Shown piece by piece: positions 1-6,067 of a DNA stretch of 7,167 nt. How positions within the stretch are numbered: position 1 is the first letter of the stretch; each line of letters opens with the position of its first letter. The translations under genes and the position numbers were made by a program. The notes under the pieces are model-generated. The model searched no databases. It was not told the origin of the DNA and worked only from the letters and a program-made list of their open reading frames with translations. Location of the stretch: contig CANJKD010000111.1 of assembly GCA_947474415.1 (NCBI GenBank), positions 1-7,167 of the forward strand. The letters are read 5' to 3'. The stretch comes from Burkholderiales bacterium. GTDB taxonomy: Bacteria; Pseudomonadota; Gammaproteobacteria; Burkholderiales; Burkholderiaceae_C.

Positions 1-138
1 ATCACGTCCTATGTGACGGTGCTGAAGTACATGGCCGAGAAGCCGGATGAGGTGCTGGCTGAAGATGCGCGCGACCAGGCCGCAACACCGGCCGGCGCGC
101 AGACGTCACCGAGGCTTGATGCAAGGGGAACGGCATGA
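1..138 (+). CDS. cydA: Cytochrome bd-type quinol oxidase subunit I, C-terminal end (partial)
   Basis: Only the last 45 codons are in the window, read from base 1 to the TGA at 136-138. The visible peptide begins ITSYVTVLKYM and then becomes a polar, Ala/Pro/Asp-rich tail. This fits the end of the last membrane helix and the cytoplasmic tail of CydA/CioA, the haem b558/b595/d-carrying subunit that oxidises quinol. The catalytic parts lie outside the window, so identity rests mainly on the neighbour. The stop codon overlaps the start of a clear cydB in an ATGA arrangement (135-138), the usual translationally coupled order cydA-cydB. Its frame is open from the window edge. Identity is inferred from context more than from motifs. 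Confidence 0.85.
   Translation: MTSYVTVLKYMAEKPDEVLAEDARDQAATPAGAQTSPRLDARGTA
124..138 (+). promoter_or_regulatory. cydB ribosome binding site and ATGA start/stop overlap
   Basis: The purine-rich AGGGGAA (124-130) lies 4 bases before the ATG at 135. The ATG shares bases with the cydA TGA (136-138). This fixes the cydB start and suggests translational coupling, so that the two subunits are made in equal amounts. Confidence 0.7.
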
Positions 139-1139
139 CCTGGATGAGCTTCGATGCGGCGCTGCCCGTCATCTTCATGGCGCTGATGGGCGTCTCGATG
201 CTGATCTACGTTATCAGCGACGGCTACGACCTCGGCGTGGGCATTCTGATGCAGCGCGCCACCGCAGCCGAGAAGGACGTGATGGTCGCGTCGATCGGCC
301 CGTTCTGGGACGCCAACGAAACCTGGCTCGTGCTTGGCGTCGGCATCCTGCTGATCGCCTTCCCGCGCGCGCACGCCGTGGTGCTGGGCAAGCTCTACCT
401 GCCGGTCACGCTGATGCTGATCGGCCTGACGCTGCGCGGCGTGGCCTTCGACTTCCGCGTGAAGGCGCGAGACACCCACAAGCAGACCTGGGACCGGCTG
501 TTCTTCGCCGGCTCGTTGATCGCATCGGTGTCGCAGGGCTGGATGCTGGGCCGCTACGTCAGCGGCTTCGGCACAGGCTGGAACTTTCCGGTGTTCGCCG
601 CCGCCATCGCACTCGCGCTGCCGATGGCCTACGTGCTGATGGGTGCCACCTGGCTGGTCATGAAGACCGAAGGCGAGTTGCAAGAGCGCGCCATCGGCTG
701 GGCCCGCGCCGCCTGGGCGCCGATGGTCGGCGGCATGGTGTTGATCTCGATGGCCACGCCCTGGGTCAGCCCGACGGTGCGCGAGCGCTGGTTCGCGCTA
801 CCGGAAATCATCGCGCTGATGGCGATCCCGCTGATGACCGGCGTGGCGCTGCTGGCGGTGCGTGGCCTGCTGAATTCGCGCGTGGTGCGCGGGCCGGCCT
901 GCTGGTTGCCGTTCGCGCTGCTGATCGCGGTGTTCGTGCTCGGCTTTCTGGGCCTGGCCTACAGCATCTATCCCTTCGTCGTGATCGGCCAGCTCACGAT
1001 CTGGCAGGCCGCCAGCAGCCCCGAAGCGCTGAAGGTGATCCTTTTCGGCGTGTGCATCTCGGTGCCGGCCATCGCCGGCTACACGGTGTTTTCGTACCGC
1101 GTGTTCCGCGGCAAGACCGGAGAGCTGAAGTACGCCTGA
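135..1139 (+). CDS. cydB: Cytochrome bd-type quinol oxidase subunit II (CydB/CioB type)
   Basis: Subunit II of the cytochrome bd complex in the inner membrane, which with CydA reduces O2 to water using quinol. The 334-residue product is strongly hydrophobic, with roughly eight predicted membrane segments. Family signatures are visible: DGYDLGVG at residues 29-36, GPFWDANETWLV at 55-66, and RGVAFDFR at 101-108. The acidic residue D29 sits where E. coli CydB has its conserved Asp. The GPFWDANETW form and the length resemble the cyanide-insensitive oxidase (CioB) branch more than E. coli bd-I. The start overlaps the cydA stop (ATGA), with an AGGGGAA Shine-Dalgarno-like sequence at 124-130. No cydX-like small gene follows, because a convergent gene ends 15 bases downstream. 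The family call is secure; the CIO subtype is from remembered sequence patterns. Confidence 0.96.
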   Translation: MTWMSFDAALPVIFMALMGVSMLIYVISDGYDLGVGILMQRATAAEKDVMVASIGPFWDANETWLVLGVGILLIAFPRAHAVVLGKLYLPVTLMLIGLTLRGVAFDFRVKARDTHKQTWDRLFFAGSLIASVSQGWMLGRYVSGFGTGWNFPVFAAAIALALPMAYVLMGATWLVMKTEGELQERAIGWARAAWAPMVGGMVLISMATPWVSPTVRERWFALPEIIALMAIPLMTGVALLAVRGLLNSRVVRGPACWLPFALLIAVFVLGFLGLAYSIYPFVVIGQLTIWQAASSPEALKVILFGVCISVPAIAGYTVFSYRVFRGKTGELKYA

Positions 1140-1154
1140 AACAAGACCCGAAGC

Positions 1155-2171
1155 TCAGCGGCGGCGGCGCGCCACGGTGCCCAGCACGCCCATGCCGGCC
1201 AGCATCAACGCCCAGGTGCCTGGCTCGGGAGCGGTGCCGATGATGTCGGCAGTGACGAAGATGCCGTCTTCCGCTTGACCGGGGAAGAAGGCAATGTTCG
1301 CCACGTTGAACTGGACCCCGTCCCAGCTCACGTCGTAGACCTGATGGCCGCCCTCACCGGTGATGATGGCGTGGCCGATGTAGGGCACGAAGTCTGCCGC
1401 CGCCACCTTCTGGATGTCATTCGGATAAGACGCCGCGTAGAAGCCTTCGACGGGGTTGCCGCTCGACCCGAGGTTCAGCGGCACGAAGCTGACCATCTCG
1501 GGCAGGCTCATGCCGTTGACGACCGTGGTGATCGCACCCGCCGGCGAAACCGCGCTGAGCCGACCCAGGCCTTCGGAGGCCACGAACAGCGTTCCTGCAG
1601 CGTACGGACCGAACGCTTGCGGCGCGAAGCTGATGCCTTCGGTGTCCGACCCGATCGAGGCCAGCAAGGTTGCCACGCCAGCGTTGTCGACCTTGTAGAT
1701 GTTGCCGCTTCGCGTGGCGACGATCATGTTGTTGCCGTACAGGCCGTAGGGGTCGAACGCGATGCTGCGCACGCCACCATTCAGGCCTGAAGTGAACAGG
1801 CTCTGCGAGGAGCCGTCGTTCGCGAACCGAAAGACGCTGCCCAGGCTCTCGTTGCCCGCATACACATCACGCGGGCCGAAGCCGCTGATGCCCAGCGAAC
1901 TGCTCACATAGGTCTCACCCCCGCTGAACGCCGCTACCGGCGCACCGAACTTGGCGACGGCGCCGCCCGTCAAGTCGGTGGAATAGAGCTGCTGGTTGAA
2001 GTAGACAGAACCGACGAACTTGTCGCCGGCGTAAGCAAAGCCGATCGTGCTGTTGCCACCCACCGCTGCGGCGATCGACGGGCCGGTCACGAAGGTGTTG
2101 AAGGTGATGGCCTGGGCGGAATTGCCAGCCAAACCGGCTGCAGCGGCAACGAGCAAAAGGGCATTCCTCAT
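1155..2171 (-). CDS. PEP-CTERM sorted exported protein with beta-propeller-like repeats
   Basis: A 338-residue exported protein of unknown function. Residues 1-21 form a signal peptide (Arg near the start, a Leu/Ala core, probable cleavage after AQA at 19-21). The C-terminus has a complete PEP-CTERM sorting tail: PEP at 315-317, a hydrophobic stretch ([11 protein letters not shown]), and a terminal RRRR. In bacteria with this system an exosortase (EpsH/Xrt family) recognises the tail, and carriers are usually linked to exopolysaccharide or biofilm; no exosortase is visible here. The middle contains at least two related units ([10 protein letters not shown]...[12 protein letters not shown] and [26 protein letters not shown]) that look like blades of an NHL/SMP-30-type propeller. 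The start is supported by AGGAGA five bases upstream (2177-2182 on the other strand). It stands alone, convergent with cydB and divergent from the aldolase gene. The sorting class is near certain; the fold is an inference. Confidence 0.93.
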   Translation of the reverse strand: MRNALLLVAAAAGLAGNSAQAITFNTFVTGPSIAAAVGGNSTIGFAYAGDKFVGSVYFNQQLYSTDLTGGAVAKFGAPVAAFSGGETYVSSSLGISGFGPRDVYAGNESLGSVFRFANDGSSQSLFTSGLNGGVRSIAFDPYGLYGNNMIVATRSGNIYKVDNAGVATLLASIGSDTEGISFAPQAFGPYAAGTLFVASEGLGRLSAVSPAGAITTVVNGMSLPEMVSFVPLNLGSSGNPVEGFYAASYPNDIQKVAAADFVPYIGHAIITGEGGHQVYDVSWDGVQFNVANIAFFPGQAEDGIFVTADIIGTAPEPGTWALMLAGMGVLGTVARRRR

Positions 2172-2350
2172 CGGAGTCTCCTGGCTGGCCCACCGGGGTG
2201 GTGGTGAGCGAAGTTTGTGCTTCTCGCGGCGGGTGTGGCCCCCTAAGCCTAGGGAGCAAGAGCGAACGCGGCTTACGATGCGCAGCTTGGAGGTTGGCTA
2301 TTCGTCAACCGGCTCGACTGAACTTCGCTTCGCCCAGGAGACGTCCCCCC
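2172..2350. other. Divergent intergenic region between PEP-CTERM gene and aldolase gene
   Basis: This 179-base spacer must hold promoters for both flanking genes. At each end there is an AGGAGA ribosome binding site: 2177-2182 for the - strand gene and 2336-2341 for the + strand gene. Two short inverted repeats are visible: CCACC/GGTGG (2190-2194 and 2200-2204) in the - strand leader, and CCCTA/TAGGG (2241-2245 and 2250-2254) near the middle. A TACGAT hexamer at 2274-2279 could be a weak -10 for the + strand gene, but no matching -35 is seen. I could not assign promoters with confidence, and no regulator gene is adjacent. Confidence 0.5.
2336..2341 (+). promoter_or_regulatory. Ribosome binding site deciding the HpaI-like aldolase start
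   Basis: AGGAGA ends nine bases before the ATG at 2351. The in-frame upstream ATG at 2198 has no comparable site and would add 51 residues unlike the family, so the shorter form is preferred. Confidence 0.75.
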
Positions 2351-3145
2351 ATGATCACCAACAAGTTCAAGCAAGCACTGAAAGACGGCAAGCCGCAGAT
2401 CGGCCTGTGGGGCAGCCTGGCCGACCCGTACGCAGCCGAGTTGTTGGCCGGCACCGGCTTCGACTGGTACCTGATCGACGGCGAACACTCGCCGAACGAT
2501 CTGCGTTCGATGCTGCGCCAATTGCAGGCCCTGGCGCCCTACCCGACCCACCCGATCGTGCGTTCAGTGATCGGCGACGTGGCGCTGATCAAGCAGATTC
2601 TGGAGATCGGCGCGCAGACCATTCTGGTGCCGATGGTCGACACCGCCGAGCAGGCCGCGCGCATGGTGGCCGCCACGCGCTACCCGCCGCAAGGCATTCG
2701 CGGCGTGGGCAGCGCGGCGGCGCGTTCGTCGCGCTGGAGCAGCACGCCGAACTACCTGCACGAGGCCAATGACCAGATGTGCGTGCTGGTGCAGTGCGAG
2801 ACCACCACCAGCCTGGCGAACCTCGCGGAGATCGCGGCGGTCGATGGCATCGACGGCGTGTTCTTCGGCCCGGCCGACCTGTCGGCGTCGATGGGCTACC
2901 TGGGCCAGGCCTCGCACCCCGAGGTGGTGGACGCCATCACGAAAGGCATGGCCACGGTGCGTGCGGCCGGCAAGGCGCCGGGCACGCTGATGACCGACAA
3001 CGCAGCATCGCGCTACTACCTCGACCAGGGCGCGCTGTTCGTCGCGGTCGGCGTCGATGCGATGCTGCTCACGCAGGCCGCAAAGGCGCTCGCGGCCGAG
3101 TTCAAGGGCGGGGCGACGCCCAAGGCGGCGGCGTCGTACGCTTGA
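2351..3145 (+). CDS. hpaI: HpcH/HpaI family class II pyruvate aldolase (4-hydroxy-2-oxoheptanedioate aldolase-like)
   Basis: A 264-residue, metal-dependent cytoplasmic aldolase of the HpcH/HpaI family, which cleaves 4-hydroxy-2-oxo acids to pyruvate plus an aldehyde. In E. coli, HpaI splits 4-hydroxy-2-oxoheptanedioate into pyruvate and succinate semialdehyde. From memory of that protein, similarity runs end to end, for example [29 protein letters not shown] and [10 protein letters not shown]. Active-site residues are present: catalytic His46 (in DGEH), Arg71, and metal ligands Glu150 (QCET) and Asp176 (GPADLSA). The ATG at 2351 is chosen over the upstream in-frame start at 2198. AGGAGA lies nine bases before it, and family homology begins there. 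The GIRGVGSA and RSSRW forms favour HpaI over GarL or RhmA, but no other hydroxyphenylacetate pathway gene is visible, so the true substrate may differ. It is followed after 28 bases by a second aldolase gene, probably in one operon. Confidence 0.93.
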   Translation: MITNKFKQALKDGKPQIGLWGSLADPYAAELLAGTGFDWYLIDGEHSPNDLRSMLRQLQALAPYPTHPIVRSVIGDVALIKQILEIGAQTILVPMVDTAEQAARMVAATRYPPQGIRGVGSAAARSSRWSSTPNYLHEANDQMCVLVQCETTTSLANLAEIAAVDGIDGVFFGPADLSASMGYLGQASHPEVVDAITKGMATVRAAGKAPGTLMTDNAASRYYLDQGALFVAVGVDAMLLTQAAKALAAEFKGGATPKAAASYA

Positions 3146-3160
3146 CCCACCACAGTACCG

Positions 3161-3166
3161 AAGGAG
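3161..3166 (+). promoter_or_regulatory. Ribosome binding site of the class II aldolase/adducin gene
   Basis: AAGGAG lies seven bases before the ATG at 3174, inside the 28-base gap after the HpaI-like gene. It selects this start over the earlier in-frame ATG at 3057, which would lie within the upstream gene. Confidence 0.75.
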
Positions 3167-3173
3167 CAAGGCC

Positions 3174-3969
3174 ATGAGCCCGACCCCGCCCATCCAGCTC
3201 ACCCCGTTACCCCACAGCCCGTACCCTCGCCCGGCCCGCTTCGGTGCCGAGGAGTGGGAAGCGCGCGTGCAACTCGCCGCCGCCTACCGCATCTTCGACC
3301 ACCTGGGCTGGACCGAGCTGATCTACAACCACATCTCGCTGCGCGTGCCGGGCGACGCAGCCCACTACCTCATCAACCCCTTCGGCCTGCACTACTCGGA
3401 GGTGTGCGCGTCGAACCTCGTGAAGGTTGACCGGCGCGGCGCCATCGTCGGCCATTCCGACTGGCCGGTGAACCCGGCGGGCATCACCTTCCATGGTGCG
3501 ATCCACGCCACCTTGCCCGACGCACACTGCGTGATGCACCTGCACACCACTGCCACGCAGGCCGTGTGCTGCCTGCAAGACGGCCTGTCATTCACGAACT
3601 TCTATGCCGCGCAACTGTTCGGCAAGGTGGCCTACCACGACTTCGAAGGCATCACCGTGCACGCCGAGGAAGGCGCGCGCATTCTGGACAGCGCAGGGCC
3701 GGCCGGTGCTGCTGCTGCGAAACCACGGGCCGGTGACGATAGGCCACAGCCTGCCGCAGGCCTTGTCGTTGATGTGGCTGGTGAACTGTGCCTGCGAGAT
3801 TCAACTGGCCTCCAGCGGCATGGGCGCGCTGCGCGCCATCCCGGTGGCCGTACTCGAAAATTGCGTCGCCGATTCGCTGAACTTCAACCCGAAGTACGGC
3901 GGCGGTCAGGACTCGTTCGACACGTTGCAGCGCCTGGTGGACCGCCAAGACCCGGGCTACCGGCGCTGA
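3174..3969 (+). pseudogene. Class II aldolase/adducin family protein, broken by a one-base frameshift
   Basis: A zinc-dependent aldolase/epimerase-fold protein, about 264 residues once corrected. The N-terminal part reads from the ATG at 3174 (AAGGAG at 3161-3166). It contains TELIYNHISLRVPG, INPFGLHYSEV, and the HxH metal motif (His122 and His124 in MHLHT). Family homology stops near ILDSAG (about base 3698) and resumes in the next frame as GRPVLLLRNHGPVTIG, running on to a TGA at 3967-3969. That second part holds the third metal ligand, the His of NHG (3724-3726, residue 184 corrected). Removing one G from GGG at 3696-3698 joins both parts cleanly as DSAGRPVLLL. Unrepaired, the first frame runs to 4016 (280 residues) and lacks the third ligand. 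The acidic residue used by L-fuculose-phosphate aldolase is not evident before FHGAIH, so the adducin-like branch is likely and the substrate unknown. It lies 28 bases after the HpaI-like gene. The change may be a true mutation or a sequencing error. Confidence 0.88.
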
Positions 3970-4064
3970 GGCCGGGGCTCGGCTCAGGCCTCTCACGGCC
4001 GCCAAAAGAGGCCTGACCCCCCTCAGCGGGATCACGCCGAAGGCGTCTAGGGGTCAGCTCAGGC
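3970..4064. repeat. Convergent intergenic element with overlapping inverted repeats
   Basis: This spacer separates the convergent class II aldolase gene and dsbC. It holds a perfect 10-base inverted repeat, TCAGGCCTCT/AGAGGCCTGA (3984-3993 and 4007-4016), with a 13-base loop. A second, 8-base inverted repeat is CTGACCCC/GGGGTCAG (4013-4020 and 4050-4057), and it encloses a small hairpin ACGCC-GAA-GGCGT (4034-4046). The two larger stems share bases 4013-4016 and so exclude each other. GGCTCAGGCCT also occurs as a direct repeat at 3981-3991 and 4062-4072, the latter running into the end of dsbC. No U-tract follows on either strand, so a classical intrinsic terminator is not evident. A dispersed repeat, or a structured 3' end working with Rho, are both possible. 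Confidence 0.6.
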
Positions 4065-4793
4065 TCAGGCCTTTCCGCGGCTGATGACCAATTGCTTCTC
4101 GACCTGATCGGGCGCCATCGCGCCGGGCACCCGCTTGCCGTCTTCGAACACCAGCGCAGGCGTGCCGTTGATGCGGAATTTCTTGGCCATGGCAATGTTG
4201 CGTTGCAAGGCGCTGGCGTCGCATTGGCCCATGCTGCGGGCCGGCGCCGAGCCTTTGATCATCCAGTCACGCCAGACCGCGCCGTTGTCTTTCGCGCACC
4301 AGATGTCGCGCGACTTTTCCGGCGAATCACCGCCCAGGATGGGGTACAGGAAGGTGTAGACCGTCACGTCCTTGACCTGCTGCATCTCCTTCTCGAACTT
4401 CTTGCAGTAGCCGCAGTTCGGGTCAGCGAACACGACCAGCTTGCGCGCCCCGCTGCCCTGCTTCCAGACGATGGCGTCTTTCAGCGGCAGGGTGGCGAAG
4501 TCGATCGCGGTGAGCTTGTCGATGCGCGCGGTGGTCAGGTCATTGCGCGACTTGGTTTCGATCAGGTGGCCTTCGAGGATGTGGTCACCGTGCTCGTCGC
4601 TGTAGAACAGATCGGTACCGATCCGCAACTCGTACAGGCCGGCAACCGGCGTCTTCGTCACTTCGTCGATCTTCGGAAAGTCAGGCAGGCGCTCGGCAAT
4701 GTTCTTGCGAATCACCGCCTCTTGGGCGAAGGCAGCGTGCCCGAGCGTGGCCCCCAGGCACAAGGCCATGGCAGAGCGAATGAATGGGTTCAT
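4065..4793 (-). CDS. dsbC: Periplasmic thiol:disulfide interchange protein DsbC
   Basis: A periplasmic disulfide isomerase that reshuffles wrong disulfides in exported proteins and is kept reduced by DsbD. The 242-residue precursor has a signal peptide at residues 1-23 (probable cleavage after AFA). An N-terminal dimerisation-type region follows (about 24-105; GLYELRIGTDLFYSDEHGDHILEG), then a thioredoxin-fold domain. The active site is CGYC at 127-130 (FADPNCGYCKKFE), the same as in E. coli DsbC. The cis-proline is P212 in GTPALVF, and a second cysteine pair (C166 and C191) matches the structural disulfide of the family. The start at 4793 is chosen over an in-frame ATG at 4832 because the signal peptide begins there and the extra 13 residues would precede it. 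The ribosome binding site is weak (GAAAG about six bases upstream). It follows the monooxygenase gene by 43 bases on the same strand, so the two are probably cotranscribed. Confidence 0.95.
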   Translation of the reverse strand: MNPFIRSAMALCLGATLGHAAFAQEAVIRKNIAERLPDFPKIDEVTKTPVAGLYELRIGTDLFYSDEHGDHILEGHLIETKSRNDLTTARIDKLTAIDFATLPLKDAIVWKQGSGARKLVVFADPNCGYCKKFEKEMQQVKDVTVYTFLYPILGGDSPEKSRDIWCAKDNGAVWRDWMIKGSAPARSMGQCDASALQRNIAMAKKFRINGTPALVFEDGKRVPGAMAPDQVEKQLVISRGKA

Positions 4794-4836
4794 GACGGGC
4801 TTTCGGCAGCCACAAACAGGTGTCGGCGGCAAGGAA

Positions 4837-5967
4837 TCAGGCGTCGAGCGCGCGGGCAGCGAGCCAGCGCTTCAACGGAGAGAGTTGGTTGACCAGAGTC
4901 AGCCCGCGGTTGCGAAGTTCCCGCAATCCGGGCGCCTCGGTCGAAAACAGGTTCAGCAGGCCGCCGGTCAGCTGGCCCATCGCCCAGGTGGGCGCGAGGC
5001 GCTCGCGGGCGTAGCGGCGCAGCAGTTTCTCGTCGCCGAGCTCGCGCCAGCTTTCGCGCGCCTCGATCACGCGGGTCAGCGCCAGCACGTCGCCCAGGCC
5101 GAGGTTCAGGCCCTGCCCTGCCAGCGGGTGCACCACGTGCGCGGCGTCGCCCAGCAGCACCCAGCCGGGGCCGCACCAGGCATTCGCCTGGGCGTGCATC
5201 AGCGGCCAGGCGGCACGCGCCGACGCGAGCGTCAGCGTGCCGCCTTCACCGGCGGTCGCTTGCATCAACTCGGCTTCGAAGCCAGCGTCGTCGAGCGCCA
5301 GCAACTCGGCCGCGCGCGCATCGGGCACCGACCAGACCAGTGCGTACGAATGGTCGGGCTGAGGCGTGTCGAAGGGCAGCAGCGCCAACACATCGGGTGA
5401 CCTGAACCATTGGCGCGCCATGCCCTGGTGGGCTCGCGTGCTGGTCAGGCGCGCCGCAATGCCCTGGTGGCCGTAGGCGTGGCCCTCGAAGCTGATACCG
5501 CGCGCCGCGCGCGTCGCGGAGGCCTTGCCTTCGCACAGCGCGGTGAGCGCGGCGGGCACGTCCGCAGGGTTGTCGGCATCGATGAGCGTGATGTGCGGCG
5601 CGAAGCGCACCGCCACACCGAGCTGGCGTTCAAGCACGGCGGCGTCGGCGATCCAGGCGAGCGCGCCGACGCGCTGCTGCCAGGCCGAGAAGTCGAGTGC
5701 CGCGCCGGGCGCATCGCCCTGCACATGCATGTCGAGCACGGCCGTGGCGGGGTGCGCGGGCAAGGTGTCCCAGACCTTCAGGCTGCGCAGCAGTTCGACG
5801 GAAGCCGCGTTCAGCGCATAGGCGCGTACGTCTTCGGTCACTGGCACGCGCGCCACCGATGCAGGCAAGGGCCGCAATGCCACCCCCAGCCCCAGCCGGG
5901 CCAGTGACAGCGCCAGACATTGCCCGACGATGCCCGCTCCGGACACCTGCACATCGAAGCTTTTCAT
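4837..5967 (-). CDS. UbiH/UbiF/VisC/COQ6-type FAD-dependent monooxygenase
   Basis: A flavin monooxygenase probably hydroxylating the ubiquinone precursor ring, cytoplasmic or membrane-associated. The 376-residue product opens with a dinucleotide-binding motif GAGIVG (residues 10-15). It has the DVRAYALN segment (47-53) typical of UbiH-family proteins, and the second FAD motif GDAAHVVHPLAGQGLNLG (273-290), the family's hallmark. The middle motif, usually ADGxxSxxR, reads CEGKASATR (145-153), with Glu in place of Asp. The acidic residue expected at the end of the second strand, near GVALRPLP, is also missing. Length is slightly under the usual ~390-400. The start at 5967 is chosen because the Rossmann motif begins nine residues later; the open frame extends to 6363, but that part is unlike the family. 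There is no clear ribosome binding site, and a possible -10 (TACAAT) lies so close that the message may be leaderless. Which hydroxylation step it performs (UbiF, UbiH, UbiI-like) cannot be told. dsbC follows. Confidence 0.92.
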   Translation of the reverse strand: MKSFDVQVSGAGIVGQCLALSLARLGLGVALRPLPASVARVPVTEDVRAYALNAASVELLRSLKVWDTLPAHPATAVLDMHVQGDAPGAALDFSAWQQRVGALAWIADAAVLERQLGVAVRFAPHITLIDADNPADVPAALTALCEGKASATRAARGISFEGHAYGHQGIAARLTSTRAHQGMARQWFRSPDVLALLPFDTPQPDHSYALVWSVPDARAAELLALDDAGFEAELMQATAGEGGTLTLASARAAWPLMHAQANAWCGPGWVLLGDAAHVVHPLAGQGLNLGLGDVLALTRVIEARESWRELGDEKLLRRYARERLAPTWAMGQLTGGLLNLFSTEAPGLRELRNRGLTLVNQLSPLKRWLAARALDA

Positions 5968-5975
5968 GACATTGG

Positions 5976-5981
5976 ATTGTA
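5976..5981 (-). promoter_or_regulatory. Possible -10 element for the monooxygenase-dsbC operon
   Basis: TACAAT on the - strand (5981 to 5976) ends eight bases before the ATG at 5967. Transcription would start about 5969, giving a leader of only a few bases or none. No good -35 hexamer is seen at the usual distance, so this is a tentative call. Confidence 0.35.
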
Positions 5982-6028
5982 AAGACCACGTCCCCGCGAC
6001 GCGGCCAGGGGCAAGGGCATGCCAAGGG

Positions 6029-6060
6029 CACAATCGCCGTCCTGATCGATGTGCCGGGAG
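6029..6060 (+). promoter_or_regulatory. Possible -10 and ribosome binding site of the MOSC gene
   Basis: CACAAT (6029-6034) resembles a -10 element and would give a leader of about 28 bases. GGGAG (6056-6060), seven bases before the ATG at 6068, is a good ribosome binding site and fixes the start. No clear -35 is seen, so the promoter part is weak. Confidence 0.4.
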
Positions 6061-6067
6061 CCGGCGA

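Noticed and set aside
9..683. Long - strand open frame opposite cydA/cydB
   Set aside because: Antisense to well-supported genes, of low complexity in His, Gln and Arg, with no recognisable motif.
47..1243. Long + strand open frame over cydB
   Set aside because: It is Arg/Ala/His-rich with no family features and overlaps clear cydB in another frame; a by-product of high GC.
1275..1790. + strand open frame inside the PEP-CTERM gene
   Set aside because: The - strand protein has a signal peptide and sorting tail; this frame has neither a ribosome site nor family features.
2190..2254. Operator or riboswitch in the divergent spacer
   Set aside because: The inverted repeats have only five-base stems, expected by chance in GC-rich DNA, and match no riboswitch I know.
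2047..2772. + strand frame spanning the spacer and the start of the aldolase gene
   Set aside because: It overlaps the HpaI-like gene in the wrong frame and has no ribosome binding site.
3690..3720. Programmed ribosomal frameshift in the class II aldolase gene
   Set aside because: No slippery heptamer, stop-coupled pause or downstream structure is apparent, and the family is normally read in one frame; an insertion is simpler.
4092..4892. 266-residue + strand frame opposite dsbC
   Set aside because: dsbC has all its catalytic and structural cysteines on the other strand; the + frame is a composition artefact.
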